DNA of 64,000 nt from an uncultured Prochlorococcus sp. (GCA_902594875.1 CACJNU010000005.1:1-64000), one strand, 5' to 3'. Counted from the stretch's first letter, positions 9,261 through 20,837 are shown. Notes: generated by a model from the sequence alone, not told the origin. Numbers and translations are program-made.

Positions 9261-10865
9261 TTATATTCTTGGAGCTTGTAGGATTTCACTTGTTTTAATT
9301 CCGGAAAAAATATTTGTTTTCACAGCACCTTTAACTGCAGTTAAATCTCGATCGACCAAATTATTGATAGATGCAATATAACTTTCAGTAACTAATCTTG
9401 GGTACAAACCGATTCCAATAATGGGTAAAAGTAAACATGCAATAATATAAACTTCCCTTGGCTCTGCATCTATAAGTTTTCGTTCTTCGATTAATTTAGG
9501 ATTTTCTTTACCAAAGAAAATTTCTCGTAACATTGAAAGTAGATAAATAGGTGTAAGAATTACACCGATAGCAGCTAAAGAGGCCATAACTACCCTAAAT
9601 GGAAGTGTATATACTTCATCAGTAACAAATCCTGTAAATACCATCAATTCGGAAACAAATCCACTCATACCAGGTAAAGCCAGTGAAGCCAGGGAGCAAG
9701 CAGTCCATAGGGCAAACATAATTCTCATTTTTTGTCCTACACCACTCATTTCATCAAGTTTAAGAGTCTTTGTTCTGTCATAGGTGGCACCAACAAGAAA
9801 AAATAAACTTGCACCTATTAATCCATGACTAACCATTTGCAGCATAGCTCCGCTTGTTCCAAGGCTACTAAAGCTGCCTATACCAATAAGAACAAAACCC
9901 ATATGACTTATCGAACTGTATGCAATTTTTCTTTTAAGATTTCTTTGAGCAAAAGAAGTTAAGGCAGCATAAATTATATTGACTACCCCAAGGACTATTA
10001 ATAATGGGGCAAATTGAGCATGTGCAACAGGTAATAATTGTGCGTTAAATCTTAAAAGAGCATATCCTCCCATCTTTAATAAAATTCCTGCAAGAAGCAT
10101 GTGAACAGGAGCCGTTGCCTCTCCATGAGCGTCTGGAAGCCAAGTATGAAGAGGTACAATAGGTAGCTTTACACCAAATGCAATTAAAAGCCCTACATAA
10201 CATAATATTTGGAATTTTTGACTAAAATCTTGAGCTGCCAAGTGAGAAAACTGAAAGTTAGGAATTTCAGTACCATAGAAACCCATTGCTAACGCTGCCA
10301 GAAGAATGAAAATAGAACTTCCAGCTGTATAAATAATGAATTTTGTTGCTGCATATTGTCGATTTTTGCCACCCCATATAGCCAGTAATAAATAAACAGG
10401 AATTAACTCAAGTTCCCAAGTTAGAAAGAATAAAAGCATATCTTGTACAGCAAACACAGCTATTTGCCCACCATCCATAACTAATATCAAAAAGAAAAAT
10501 AACTTAGGTTTGAACTTGACTGGCCATGCAGCAAGAACTGCTAAAGCAGTTATAAAACTAGTTAATAAAATTAAAGGCATAGACATGCCATCAGCGCCAA
10601 CAGACCAAGTAAGACCTAAATCAGGGAGCCAACTAATATTTTCTTTAAGTTGAACATTTTCATTACTAATATCAAAGCCATTTATATACGAACCTACAGT
10701 TATTAAAAAAGTAATTAATGCAATAGACAATGCAAACCATCTCACCTCTTTACCATCCCCTTTATCTGGGAAAAAAGGTATCACAAATGCACTACCAATT
10801 GGGAATAAAATTGAAGCAGATAACCAAGGAAAATTAGACAATCCAGCTCCCAAAGTTCCCAACAT
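9261..10865 (-). CDS. ndhD: NAD(P)H-quinone oxidoreductase chain 4 (NdhD)
   Basis: Proton-pumping, antiporter-like membrane subunit of NDH-1. About fourteen transmembrane segments are visible, with conserved blocks [57 protein letters not shown] and [16 protein letters not shown]. The Lys and His of the discontinuous helices are retained. The ORF-track start is a TTG at 10901; I prefer ATG at 10865, where similarity to the family begins just before NFPWL (534 aa). It lies 121 bp downstream of ndhF in the same orientation, the usual pairing of ndhF and ndhD1. Confidence 0.95.
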   Translation of the reverse strand: MLGTLGAGLSNFPWLSASILFPIGSAFVIPFFPDKGDGKEVRWFALSIALITFLITVGSYINGFDISNENVQLKENISWLPDLGLTWSVGADGMSMPLILLTSFITALAVLAAWPVKFKPKLFFFLILVMDGGQIAVFAVQDMLLFFLTWELELIPVYLLLAIWGGKNRQYAATKFIIYTAGSSIFILLAALAMGFYGTEIPNFQFSHLAAQDFSQKFQILCYVGLLIAFGVKLPIVPLHTWLPDAHGEATAPVHMLLAGILLKMGGYALLRFNAQLLPVAHAQFAPLLIVLGVVNIIYAALTSFAQRNLKRKIAYSSISHMGFVLIGIGSFSSLGTSGAMLQMVSHGLIGASLFFLVGATYDRTKTLKLDEMSGVGQKMRIMFALWTACSLASLALPGMSGFVSELMVFTGFVTDEVYTLPFRVVMASLAAIGVILTPIYLLSMLREIFFGKENPKLIEERKLIDAEPREVYIIACLLLPIIGIGLYPRLVTESYIASINNLVDRDLTAVKGAVKTNIFSGIKTSEILQAPRI

Positions 10866-10986
10866 TTGTGTCGAAAAATGTGTATAAAAATAAGTACTCA
10901 ATTTAATAAGAAATTTATCTTAAATAGAGTCTAGAAATTTTCTGTATTTTTTCACCCCAATGGACAGTGAAGACACACAATTGTAA

Positions 10987-13008
10987 TTAAGAAACTTGAG
11001 GAGATTGAAAACCAAATATAGCAACTAGTAAAATTACACCTCCAAAAACAATAAGCGCATAAAATTGAGCCCTACCGGTCTCAAAATATTTTAAACCTTC
11101 TCCACTACCTAAAGTTACAAGTCCAGTAAGATTTACAACGCCATCTACAACCTTAGAATCAACCTCTAAAACTTCTTTAGCAAGTTTTCTACTACCCTTA
11201 ACAAAAAGTTTTTCATTAATATCATCTAGGTACCATTTATTGGATAAAAATCGGTTGATACTAGGAAACTTTTCGGCAAATAAAACTGATAAATTAATTT
11301 TTTTCACAAAATATGCTTGATAAGCAATAATGATTCCAGCTGATGCAATAAATACTGAAGCAAGTGCTAAAGGCAAAAATTCTTTTAATTCGAAGGCTTT
11401 TGCAGCAGTCTCTGCTTCTTCAGGATCTAGTAAATTTGCAATTTTACTATCCCATGGAAGTCCCATAAAACCTATTATTACAGACGGTACAGCTAGAAAT
11501 ACCAAAGGAAATGTCATTGACCAAGGTGACTCATGGATAGATCCATGTTCTTCATGCTCTTCTTCATTTTCTTCATCTAGGTTTGTTTTAGAGGCTATTA
11601 GAAGCTGTTTTTGCAATTCTTTATTCTCCCCTCTGAAATCTCCTTCAAATGTTAAGAAATAAAGCCTAAACATATAAAAAGCAGTCATACCAGCTGTTAG
11701 AAGTCCTACGAACCAAAAAGCTGGAAATGATATAAAAGCATTTCCGAGTATCTCATCTTTACTCCAAAAACCTGCCAATGGAGGAATTCCACTAATTGCT
11801 ACACAACCTATTAAAAATGTTGTTGATGTATATGGCATTTTTTTTCTTAATCCGCCCATCAATCTCATATCTTGAGCTAATACAGGCTGATGGCCAACTA
11901 CTTCTTCCATTGCATGTATTACTGAACCAGATCCCAAAAATAGCATTGCTTTAAAGCAAGCATGAGTTACTAAATGAAAAATTCCTGCAACTGGTGCTCC
12001 ACAACCCATTGCGAGCATCATATACCCAAGCTGAGAGACTGTGCTATATGCTAAACCTTTTTTTAAGTCCATTTGCGTCAAAGCTATAGAGGCTCCTAAA
12101 AAACAAGTAATGGTACCAACTAAAGCAATAATGAACTGAATAGAGGGGAATATTGAATATAAGGGTTGAAGTCTTGCTACAAGAAAGATTCCTGCTGCAA
12201 CCATTGTTGCAGCATGTATAAGTGCAGAAATTGGTGTAGGACCTTCCATCGCATCAGGCAACCACACATGAAGGGGAAACTGAGCGGATTTAGCCATTGG
12301 CCCTAGAAAAACTAAAAAACAAAGTAATAAAGCAGCCCAAATGGGTATCGTATGGTCAGATATCGATTGAGAAATTCCAGTAGCTATTTCATTAAAATCA
12401 AAACTATTTGTTGCCCAAAATAGGCCAAGAATTCCTAGTAATAAACCAAAATCTCCAACTCTATTAACAACAAATGCTTTTTGTGCAGCGTGTGCAGCGC
12501 CATCCCTGTCATACCAAAAACCAACTAATAAATAAGAACACATCCCAACTAATTCCCAAAAAACATAAATTTCTAATAAATTCGGACTAACTATTAATCC
12601 CATCATTGAACTACTAAATAATGCTAAATATGTAAAAAATCTGACATATCCTTTGTCATGCACCATGTAACCATGAGAGTAAATCATTACCAGCAAAGTT
12701 ATTGTAGTTACTAACGCAAGCATTACACTCCCCAAAGGATCAAGGACAAATCCCATTGGTATTGTGAAATCCCCTGCATTGGCCCATACAAATAATTTTT
12801 CTACTGATTGATAACCATTAACTTGTTCAATTAAAGCTTTATAACTAATTACCGCAGAAATTCCAACGAAAGATATCAGACCTACAGAAACAATTTCTCT
12901 TGAATTATTGATTTTCTTATTAATGCTTATTAGTCCTAAGCCAGAAAGCACTGCTCCAATAAGAGGGAAAACAGGAATTAACCAGGCAATTTCTGAAGCT
13001 TGTGGCAT
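10987..13008 (-). CDS. ndhF: NAD(P)H-quinone oxidoreductase chain 5 (NdhF)
   Basis: Distal antiporter-like subunit of the NDH-1 membrane arm, 673 residues with about sixteen transmembrane segments. Diagnostic blocks are FWELVGMCSYLLVGFWYDRDGAAHAAQKAFVVNRVGDFGLLLG and FPLHVWLPDAMEGPTPISALIHAATMVAAGIFLVARLQPLY, followed by the long amphipathic C-terminal helix region. A His/Glu-rich cytoplasmic loop (ENEEEHEEHGSIHESP) lies near residue 485. It starts at ATG 13008 and is followed by ndhD. The respiratory NDH-1L type (NdhF1/NdhD1) is most likely because no CO2-uptake genes are adjacent. Confidence 0.95.
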   Translation of the reverse strand: MPQASEIAWLIPVFPLIGAVLSGLGLISINKKINNSREIVSVGLISFVGISAVISYKALIEQVNGYQSVEKLFVWANAGDFTIPMGFVLDPLGSVMLALVTTITLLVMIYSHGYMVHDKGYVRFFTYLALFSSSMMGLIVSPNLLEIYVFWELVGMCSYLLVGFWYDRDGAAHAAQKAFVVNRVGDFGLLLGILGLFWATNSFDFNEIATGISQSISDHTIPIWAALLLCFLVFLGPMAKSAQFPLHVWLPDAMEGPTPISALIHAATMVAAGIFLVARLQPLYSIFPSIQFIIALVGTITCFLGASIALTQMDLKKGLAYSTVSQLGYMMLAMGCGAPVAGIFHLVTHACFKAMLFLGSGSVIHAMEEVVGHQPVLAQDMRLMGGLRKKMPYTSTTFLIGCVAISGIPPLAGFWSKDEILGNAFISFPAFWFVGLLTAGMTAFYMFRLYFLTFEGDFRGENKELQKQLLIASKTNLDEENEEEHEEHGSIHESPWSMTFPLVFLAVPSVIIGFMGLPWDSKIANLLDPEEAETAAKAFELKEFLPLALASVFIASAGIIIAYQAYFVKKINLSVLFAEKFPSINRFLSNKWYLDDINEKLFVKGSRKLAKEVLEVDSKVVDGVVNLTGLVTLGSGEGLKYFETGRAQFYALIVFGGVILLVAIFGFQSPQVS

Positions 13009-13041
13009 TTTTTAAAGAACTGATAATTTGATTTTAAACTG

Positions 13042-13770
13042 TCAATTGAAAAATTCAGACAAAAATGATGAATTAAATGTTTTTACAGCAATATTTATAT
13101 ATTGATGAGACCACCAAAGTACGCCTATTGCGATTAATATGCCAACTTGAGATAACCTAAAAAATTCTTTAATCTTAAATTCTTGCCTCCCCTCAAGTAT
13201 CGCCAAGAAAGGGATTATGGAAGTATTTTTTTTAAAATTTTCAAATTCTTCTCCAAATCTATTTGATAATCTTTTATCACCATGCCAGATTGCAAAAAGA
13301 TGATGCAAAACTAAGCCAATAGAAGTTATTAATGTGAATGATGTACCAATCCATAAAGTATGAGCAAAGCACCAAATTATCTGACCAAATGCTTGCGGAT
13401 GTCTTGTGATTCGCATTATCCCAGTTCCATAGATTCGTACTTTAGGTTTTAAAACCGAAGGAATTTCTAGCAAATTGTAAGTAGCGGGATATAAAAACAA
13501 AAAACTTATTGCAGTTAAGAACCAAACGACCACAAAAACAAAATTATTGCCCTGTAAATTCCATAATCTGATTCCGTCATATCTATGAGCTAAAAAATAA
13601 CTAATCAAGATAATTGCAGATGGCAAACTTAAAAAAACAAAACATAACCGCCATAATCTTGGACCCATAATAGATTCTGCTTTGATTCTTAAAGCAGCTC
13701 CCCCACTATGAATGACCGCAAAAATCATAATCAAAATTAAGATGATTAGCGAAGTTTTATGAGTCTCCAT
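13042..13770 (-). CDS. zISO: 15-cis-zeta-carotene isomerase (Z-ISO; NnrU-family membrane protein)
   Basis: Isomerises the 15-cis bond of the phytoene desaturase product so that zeta-carotene desaturase can act. The 242-residue integral membrane protein has about six hydrophobic helices and, as I recall the plant enzyme, a nearly collinear set of motifs: IHSGGAALR, YFLAHRYDGIRLWNLQG, FLYPATYNLLE, GIMRITRHPQAFGQIIWCFAHTLWIG and TSIIPFLAILEGRQ. Conserved His residues in HSGG, RHPQ and FAHT are candidates for the haem ligands known in Z-ISO. It would usually be auto-named NnrU. Nearby pds, crtB and zds support the carotenoid role. Confidence 0.82.
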   Translation of the reverse strand: METHKTSLIILILIMIFAVIHSGGAALRIKAESIMGPRLWRLCFVFLSLPSAIILISYFLAHRYDGIRLWNLQGNNFVFVVVWFLTAISFLFLYPATYNLLEIPSVLKPKVRIYGTGIMRITRHPQAFGQIIWCFAHTLWIGTSFTLITSIGLVLHHLFAIWHGDKRLSNRFGEEFENFKKNTSIIPFLAILEGRQEFKIKEFFRLSQVGILIAIGVLWWSHQYINIAVKTFNSSFLSEFFN

Positions 13771-13853
13771 ATATTTAAATTGTTCAAATAATTTTTGTTC
13801 TTAACAAGGATGCTTCTAAGCATTAGAATTATAAGTAATTGTAGGCATAATAG

Positions 13854-14798
13854 ATGCCAGAATTACCATTTACACTCGACCAATTAAGAATATTAAAAGC
13901 TATAGCAGCTCAAGGAAGTTTTAAAAAAGCTGCAGATCTCTTGTATGTAACCCAACCTGCCGTAAGTTTACAAATACAAAATTTAGAAAAACAACTTGAA
14001 ATAACAATTTTCGACAGAGGTGGTAGGAAGGCTTTATTGACTGAAGCAGGGAGATTATTACTTGAGTATTGCGAACGAATTTTGAATCAATGCGACGAAG
14101 CTTGTAAAGCTATTGAAGATTTAAATAGCCTAAAAGGTGGAACTCTTGTCATTGGAGCGAGCCAAACAACGGGTACATATTTAATGCCGAGAATGATAGG
14201 ACTTTTCAGACAAAAATATCCTGATGTATCCGTTCAACTCCAAGTTCATAGTACGAGAAGAACTGGTTGGAGTGTGGCCAATGGACAAATTGACTTAGCC
14301 ATTATTGGCGGGCAATTACCTGGAGATTTGGAAAATTTGCTACAAGTAATTCCATATGCCACTGATGAATTGGCATTAGTTTTACCATCTAAACATCCAC
14401 TTTCGACCAAAAAAGAGCTTCTAAAAGAAGACTTATACAAATTAAATTTCGTAACATTAGACTCACAATCTACAACAAGAAAAGTTGTTGATAAACTTCT
14501 CCAAGATTCTGGGCTTGATATTCAAAGATTAAAAATTGAGATGGAACTCAACTCTCTTGAAGCAATCAAGAATGCAGTTCAATCAGGTTTAGGAGCTTCC
14601 TTTTTGCCTGTTGTTTCTATTGAAAGAGAATTATCGGCTGGAACAATCCACAAAGCATTCGTTGCTGATTTAGAGGTAAAAAGAGAACTTAAATTAATTA
14701 CTAATCCGTCAAGATATACCTCAAGAGCATCAGAAGTATTTAAGAAAAACATTCTCCCACAATTTGCTAGTTTAGAAAGCCCTTTGAGGCATATATAA
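13854..14798 (+). CDS. rbcR: LysR-family transcriptional regulator, RbcR-type
   Basis: The 314-residue protein has the LysR layout: an N-terminal winged helix ([39 protein letters not shown], residues 10-50) and a periplasmic-binding-like effector domain from about 95 ([21 protein letters not shown]). In cyanobacteria this subfamily (RbcR/CcmR/NdhR) controls RuBisCO, carbon-concentrating and ndh genes in response to carbon metabolites such as 2-phosphoglycolate or 2-oxoglutarate. It is divergent from Z-ISO across 83 bp and close to ndhF/ndhD, which may be among its targets. Subfamily naming is inference from resemblance and context. Confidence 0.85.
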   Translation: MPELPFTLDQLRILKAIAAQGSFKKAADLLYVTQPAVSLQIQNLEKQLEITIFDRGGRKALLTEAGRLLLEYCERILNQCDEACKAIEDLNSLKGGTLVIGASQTTGTYLMPRMIGLFRQKYPDVSVQLQVHSTRRTGWSVANGQIDLAIIGGQLPGDLENLLQVIPYATDELALVLPSKHPLSTKKELLKEDLYKLNFVTLDSQSTTRKVVDKLLQDSGLDIQRLKIEMELNSLEAIKNAVQSGLGASFLPVVSIERELSAGTIHKAFVADLEVKRELKLITNPSRYTSRASEVFKKNILPQFASLESPLRHI

Positions 14799-14804
14799 TT
14801 TCGA

Positions 14805-15428
14805 TCAAAACTGAATTGCTTCTTTGTTGATACCTACCCCGCCGTCTTCAGCTTGTCCATCACCTTTGATTATAAATTTATTTTCATTTACATCAGTCTG
14901 ATAAACACACTTAACTATTGGCTTATCTCTTATAGAACCAATATAAGCAAAAGTATTCATCCTTTGCTTACATTCTCTTACATCTTCATTACTAATTGCG
15001 CCCTGTTTTTGTAACACTGTCCAATTCTCTCTTCTAATAACACACCCTGGCTGAAGAGCTGGTTGGGTTACAAAACTCGTAGATGGATTTAGAGTGGTAT
15101 ACATTTCAACATCAATTACAAAAGCACTAGCTCCCCATTGTCTACAAAATTCAGGATCTGGAACAGCCATATCTAATTGTTGTTGACTTGCTATATTTCC
15201 CTGCCCGCCATCAGTAGTACTGGTAATAGCGCTCCCGATACCAACTCCTAAAATTAATACTCCAGCAAGTACGGCAATAGTTCCTGTACTAAAGTTGATC
15301 TTTTGTTCAGAAGAAGCAGGCAATCTATTGCTTCTTTGACCGTACGGATCTATATCCTTTGGATTTGGCGGATAATAACTTCTATTTGAGCCTCTTCTTG
15401 GCCTTCTATTTGAGGATGATCTATTCAC
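14805..15428 (-). CDS. DUF3172-like membrane-anchored protein
   Basis: A 207-residue protein of unknown function. It has an Arg/Ser/Asn/Tyr-rich N-terminus (about residues 1-45), one transmembrane helix ([20 protein letters not shown]), then a soluble domain with three cysteines at FCRQWG, GCVIRR and CKQRMN plus a fourth in VKCVYQ, suggesting disulfides in the lumen or periplasm. It matches my memory of the cyanobacterial DUF3172 family. The start is GTG at 15428, overlapping the stop of ndhM by four bases (GTGA), so the two genes are translationally coupled. Confidence 0.65.
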   Translation of the reverse strand: MNRSSSNRRPRRGSNRSYYPPNPKDIDPYGQRSNRLPASSEQKINFSTGTIAVLAGVLILGVGIGSAITSTTDGGQGNIASQQQLDMAVPDPEFCRQWGASAFVIDVEMYTTLNPSTSFVTQPALQPGCVIRRENWTVLQKQGAISNEDVRECKQRMNTFAYIGSIRDKPIVKCVYQTDVNENKFIIKGDGQAEDGGVGINKEAIQF

Positions 15429-15772
15429 AGCACTTCATTTGTTTTTGGTAAACCCATTGAATAATTCATTACTCTACAATCAGGGTTATAGCTAAGCTGA
15501 CCATTTTGAAGCAAAAATTTAATCAAACCTTCAATTTCTGATCCTATTTTTCGAAGTTCATAATCATCTAAATCTTTTCCTGCTCTCTCTTTTATTAATT
15601 CATTGAATTTTTCATTTATTTTGTTTAGAGAATCTTCGTTCCAAATAAATTCGTTATCGGGATCTAAATCAAGAGTTAGTTTATTAGGATGAAACTTTAA
15701 CTCCTCATTTACCACTTCGGCAGTAAAAATTCTTACATGCCTAGTAGTCGATTTTAAAAGCATTTTTTCCAT
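15425..15772 (-). CDS. ndhM: NAD(P)H-quinone oxidoreductase subunit M (NdhM)
   Basis: Oxygenic-photosynthesis-specific subunit of the NDH-1 hydrophilic arm, needed for complex assembly around the ferredoxin-binding region. The 115-residue protein shows the family blocks [29 protein letters not shown] and [28 protein letters not shown]. It starts at ATG 15772, is divergent from pds across 90 bp, and overlaps the DUF3172-like gene by four bases. Confidence 0.92.
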   Translation of the reverse strand: MEKMLLKSTTRHVRIFTAEVVNEELKFHPNKLTLDLDPDNEFIWNEDSLNKINEKFNELIKERAGKDLDDYELRKIGSEIEGLIKFLLQNGQLSYNPDCRVMNYSMGLPKTNEVL

Positions 15773-15820
15773 AATTTTACGAAATAATCAACGAAAAAAA
15801 CTATTATGTTCTAACTTTAA

Positions 15821-17263
<1,443 letters not shown>

Positions 17264-17303
17264 GATTTACATTCCAGTAATATAAAAATTCATCTAAAAC
17301 TTT

Positions 17304-18212
17304 TTGACAAATTCAATTTCTCAACTAGATCAAGCATACGAGATATGCCGAAAAGAAACCCAAAAATGGGCTAAAACCTTTTACTTGGGAACCCTTCTTC
17401 TACCTGTAGAGAAAAGAAAAGCTATTTGGGCTATTTATGTTTGGTGTAGAAGAACAGATGAAATAATGGATAGCTTAGAAGCTTCAACGAAATCGCAAGA
17501 TGAACTTGCAGAAAATTTAAATGCATGGGAAGAAAATACAAAGAATGTTTTTAAAGGCAATATTAAATCGGAATTAGATGCCGTTCTACTAGACACCATT
17601 GAAAAATATCCACAAAGTATTCAACCTTATCTAGATATGATAGATGGCCAGAGAATGGATCTTAATAAATTTAGATACAAAGATTTTGATGAATTAAAAC
17701 TCTATTGTTATAGAGTCGCAGGGACTGTTGGTTTAATGACTCAGAATGTCATGGGGATTGATAGTGCTTACACATCCGCTCCATGGAGTGCCAAACCTGA
17801 CCCCTCAGAAGCCGCTATAGCTTTAGGTATAGCTAATCAATTAACAAATATATTAAGAGATGTCGGCGAAGATAGACAAAGAGGTAGAATTTACCTTCCT
17901 CAAGAAGATATTGAAAAATTTAATTATTCTGAAGAAGAACTTTTAAAAGGGAAAATAAACAAGCAGTGGAAGGAATTAATGAACTTTCAATTAACAAGGG
18001 CTCGCGAATGGTTCAAAAAGTCTGAGGATGGTATCAAGTGGCTATCATCTGACGCAAGATGGCCAGTATGGACTTCTTTACGTCTTTACAGGGGAATATT
18101 AGATTCTATTGAAAAATTAGATTATGATGTTTTTAATAATAGGGCTTTTGTAAAAAATTCAGTAAAAGCACTTGAAATACCAATATCTTTTTTGATTTCT
18201 CGAATTAAATAA
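17304..18212 (+). CDS. crtB: Phytoene synthase
   Basis: Condenses two geranylgeranyl diphosphates head-to-head into 15-cis-phytoene, the committed carotenoid step. The 302-residue protein has both Asp-rich diphosphate/Mg sites: DEIMDSLEA near 50 and DVGEDRQRGRIYLPQED near 190, with ANQLTNILRDVG between. The start codon is TTG at 17304, 40 bp after pds; no ATG is available nearby upstream. Its stop is directly adjacent to the stop of the convergent RRM gene. Confidence 0.95.
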   Translation: MTNSISQLDQAYEICRKETQKWAKTFYLGTLLLPVEKRKAIWAIYVWCRRTDEIMDSLEASTKSQDELAENLNAWEENTKNVFKGNIKSELDAVLLDTIEKYPQSIQPYLDMIDGQRMDLNKFRYKDFDELKLYCYRVAGTVGLMTQNVMGIDSAYTSAPWSAKPDPSEAAIALGIANQLTNILRDVGEDRQRGRIYLPQEDIEKFNYSEEELLKGKINKQWKELMNFQLTRAREWFKKSEDGIKWLSSDARWPVWTSLRLYRGILDSIEKLDYDVFNNRAFVKNSVKALEIPISFLISRIK

Positions 18213-18632
18213 TTAAGCAGGGGTCTTCTGATTAGCTAACAAATCCTTTAATTTAGACAGTTCACCAGCCCATCTTGGGTCAGGAGCTTCAAGGTTAGGA
18301 GCATCACTGTGAACAATTTTCTTAAAGTCTTTCCTCTTCTTATTCTTGTTTAATTTTCCACTATTTCTTTTGTTTGACGCAGAATCTTTCTTTTCTGAAA
18401 ACTCTACTCTTAATTTAGAACCATTAAATTCAAAACCGTTCAACTTTTGAATTAATAAATTAGCACTATCTTCATTATTAGTTGTCGCAAAACCAAACCC
18501 CCTGCATTCCTTAGTTTCCTTATCAAGAACTGCTTTAAATTTTATCGAATCAGAAACTGATTTTAAAATTGTATCAAATTCTTTTGGATTAAATCCTTGT
18601 GGTAAGTTGCCAATGTAAATGCGAATGCTCAT
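18213..18632 (-). CDS. RNA-binding protein with one RRM domain
   Basis: A 139-residue protein with an N-terminal RRM: RNP2 is IYIGNL at 4-9 and RNP1 is CRGFGFATT near 45-50, followed by ANLLIQKLNGFEFNGSKLRVEFSE. The C-terminal third is Lys/Asn-rich (KLNKNKKRKDFKK) and ends in an acidic/hydrophobic patch with DPRWAGELSKLKDLL. Cyanobacterial Rbp proteins of this type are linked to cold response, mRNA handling and localisation near thylakoids; the specific role here is unknown. Stops of this gene and crtB are back to back with no spacer. Confidence 0.88.
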   Translation of the reverse strand: MSIRIYIGNLPQGFNPKEFDTILKSVSDSIKFKAVLDKETKECRGFGFATTNNEDSANLLIQKLNGFEFNGSKLRVEFSEKKDSASNKRNSGKLNKNKKRKDFKKIVHSDAPNLEAPDPRWAGELSKLKDLLANQKTPA

Positions 18633-18690
18633 AAATTTTTAAAAATGATTTTGAAGTCTGAACTTCTAAACAAAACTAAGCTATGTGTAT

Positions 18691-19908
18691 TTAATCACAT
18701 TTTGGCGCATTTTGTTCAATCCATCGCTTTGCTTTATAAATAGCTTCATCAAAATTACTTAATCTTTTATACGCAAGTTCCCTAGAAAGGTACTCTAAAA
18801 GCTCTCCTAAGATAGGCCCATCCTTTATTTTTAAATTTTTTTTGATTACGTCACCATTAAGTAAGTTTGAAGGATGAAATAATTTATCATCGTTATCGCG
18901 CCATCTATGAAGCCAATCTAATTGTAAGTTTTGAGGTAAATAAAAAATAAAAGATGGCAGAAACATTTCTAATTCTTGATGTAATTTAAATCTGTCAAAT
19001 TCATTTAACTGAGCGATATTTTTGTTTTTCAAGAAAAGGTGCCACTTTCGCAATAACTTAGTTTTTGCAATATCAGCTTTACTAAATTTCAGTTTCTCTA
19101 AAGTTACAACATCTAAGATTTGAGAAATAAAAAATGATGGTAAATATTTATCTTTTTCTTCCTGATCAAGTGCTCCATAATTAATTTTCTCTAAATCCAA
19201 AAAAAAAGAATCTTCAAATAAATTTTCAATATCAAATATATTTAATTTTTTTATCAACAATACTGCATCAAGAGCATTTGCTCCATTTACTATTTTCTGT
19301 ATTTCATAAGTAATTCTCTCTTTTGCGACAAGATATAAGTTACCTTTATTTTTTTTTATAAATTTTACTAATCTATAATCAATTTTAAAATTCAATTCTG
19401 AAACAAATCGAAAACATCTTAAAATTCGTAAAGGATCATTTAATAAATTATTTTCAGAATGAGTTCTAAGCAAAGAAATCTCAAGATCTTTAAGACCATT
19501 TAATGGATCAAACAAACTCTTCTTATCAAATAAAAAAGCAATTGAATTAATCGAAAAGTCTCTAGAACTTAAATCTCCTTCTATGGAAGATGAAACTTGA
19601 TTAGCAATATCAATATAAATATAATTAAGAATAATTCTTACTACTTCTCTTTTTTTATCTAAAATTATAAATTTTGATCCAATATTATCTGCAATCTTTT
19701 TACCAATTTCAATTGCATTTAAAGGAACAACAATATCAACATCTAACTTTTCAGTTTTTCTTCCCAAAATAATGTCTCTTACATAACCACCAACCAAATA
19801 TGACCCTTTAGGTAAAAAACCTAAGATTAAATTCAAATTATGAAATTTTATACTTGTTTCTAATTCATCAATTATTAGTGTATGATCTGTGTGAAAGCTA
19901 TTTTTCAT
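18691..19908 (-). CDS. cca: CCA tRNA nucleotidyltransferase / poly(A) polymerase family
   Basis: Adds or repairs the 3' CCA end of tRNAs, or a related nucleotidyl transfer. The N-terminal catalytic domain has YLVGGYVRDIILGRKTEKLDVDIVV, the class II GG...DxD metal signature, followed by RDFSINSIAFLFDKKSLFDPLNGLKDLE and LLNDPLRILRCFRFVSEL (the neck region). The ORF-track start at 19962 lies inside the divergent ycf34 gene; ATG 19908 (405 aa) just before the conserved domain is preferred. Only 10 bp separate its start from that of ycf34. Confidence 0.88.
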   Translation of the reverse strand: MKNSFHTDHTLIIDELETSIKFHNLNLILGFLPKGSYLVGGYVRDIILGRKTEKLDVDIVVPLNAIEIGKKIADNIGSKFIILDKKREVVRIILNYIYIDIANQVSSSIEGDLSSRDFSINSIAFLFDKKSLFDPLNGLKDLEISLLRTHSENNLLNDPLRILRCFRFVSELNFKIDYRLVKFIKKNKGNLYLVAKERITYEIQKIVNGANALDAVLLIKKLNIFDIENLFEDSFFLDLEKINYGALDQEEKDKYLPSFFISQILDVVTLEKLKFSKADIAKTKLLRKWHLFLKNKNIAQLNEFDRFKLHQELEMFLPSFIFYLPQNLQLDWLHRWRDNDDKLFHPSNLLNGDVIKKNLKIKDGPILGELLEYLSRELAYKRLSNFDEAIYKAKRWIEQNAPKCD

Positions 19909-19918
19909 ATTATTTATT

Positions 19919-20170
19919 ATGTGCATTTGCATCAACTGTAAATGGGTTGATAGATGTATCACATATCATGATGTTGAGAATAATCATGGTGTTGCTCATA
20001 TTTGTGATCTACCTGATTTTAAAGCAAAAAAACCATTCATTCATGTCAATATAGTTAAAGATAAAAATGGTGATTATAAAACTGATTGGGATGTTCAATC
20101 TTGTGAAAGTTTTGAAAATGAATTTGGTAAATGGTCTAAGTTTAATCCAGGTATGGAATTACCTGTTTAA
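19919..20170 (+). CDS. ycf34: Ycf34 family protein
   Basis: An 83-residue protein beginning MCICINCKWVDRCITYHDVE, the hallmark of Ycf34, which is found in cyanobacteria and algal plastids. Cysteines at 2, 4, 7 and 13 plus later ones at HICDLP and QSCESF are candidate ligands; the Synechocystis homologue was reported to bind an Fe-S cluster and affect photosynthetic electron transport. The ORF track also lists a shadow frame at 19854-20054. It is followed 9 bp later by tsaB on the same strand. Confidence 0.9.
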   Translation: MCICINCKWVDRCITYHDVENNHGVAHICDLPDFKAKKPFIHVNIVKDKNGDYKTDWDVQSCESFENEFGKWSKFNPGMELPV

Positions 20171-20179
20171 AGGTTATAG

Positions 20180-20833
20180 ATGACAAATAAACTTAATCAA
20201 GGAGAAAATTACTCTACATTAGTGATTCATAGCACAGATAATTCTTTTGGCTTTGGGTATAGAAAAAACTACGACCTAGAATCTGATCAATTATTTATCA
20301 AGAAATTTGATAATGATCTTTGCAACAACTTAATAAATGATCTTAAAAAATTCATTTCCAAAGAAAATTTGCAAAAAATAAATAAGTTATCTGTCAGTAT
20401 AGGGCCAGCAAATTTTAATGCTTCCCGACTAATTGTAGTTTTAGCAAGAACTATCTCACAACAAATAAATTGCCCTCTAGACAGTTTTAGTTCATTTGAA
20501 ATAATGGCAAAAAGAATTGCATCACAAAATAATATCTTAAAAAACAAAAAATCATTCTGGATTTTCAAAAATTTAAAACGTAAGGGTTTTATTGCAGGTA
20601 AATATGAAATTTGTTGTAACGAAAAAAACTCCTCGGATCTAATCATTCGAGAAACAATTTTACCAAAAGTTGTCAAAGAACTTGATAGTAAAGAACTTTC
20701 TTTTGAAGCTACTTATGATGATAAAAAAGATTTGAAAGAACTATTATATTTATCAAATAAAAATTTATTAAATTTAAATATAGATTCCTGGAGAAAAGTT
20801 TTGCCTCTTTACCCTATTTCTCCAATTAACTAA
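20180..20833 (+). CDS. tsaB: TsaB-like protein (tRNA threonylcarbamoyladenosine synthesis)
   Basis: TsaB is the inactive ASKHA-fold partner that activates TsaD in t6A37 formation on tRNA. The 217-residue protein matches the layout: a short strand TLVIHSTDNSFGFGY, then INKLSVSIGPANFNASRLIVVLARTISQQINCPLDSFSSFEIMAKRI, equivalent to the family GPGSFTGLR...G block, and a divergent C-terminal half. The key motif is altered (GPANFNASR), which is common in divergent TsaB. It lies 9 bp after ycf34, and its stop converges on plsC with 4 bp between. Confidence 0.78.
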   Translation: MTNKLNQGENYSTLVIHSTDNSFGFGYRKNYDLESDQLFIKKFDNDLCNNLINDLKKFISKENLQKINKLSVSIGPANFNASRLIVVLARTISQQINCPLDSFSSFEIMAKRIASQNNILKNKKSFWIFKNLKRKGFIAGKYEICCNEKNSSDLIIRETILPKVVKELDSKELSFEATYDDKKDLKELLYLSNKNLLNLNIDSWRKVLPLYPISPIN

Positions 20834-20837
20834 ATAT

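Noticed and set aside
19854-20054. 66-aa plus-strand ORF before ycf34
   Set aside because: Overlaps ycf34 in another frame; the ycf34 frame has the conserved Cys motif.
20287-20676. 129-aa minus-strand ORF inside tsaB
   Set aside because: The plus-strand TsaB-like frame has family motifs and fits the run of genes; this ORF has no recognisable domain and no room for a promoter or neighbours.
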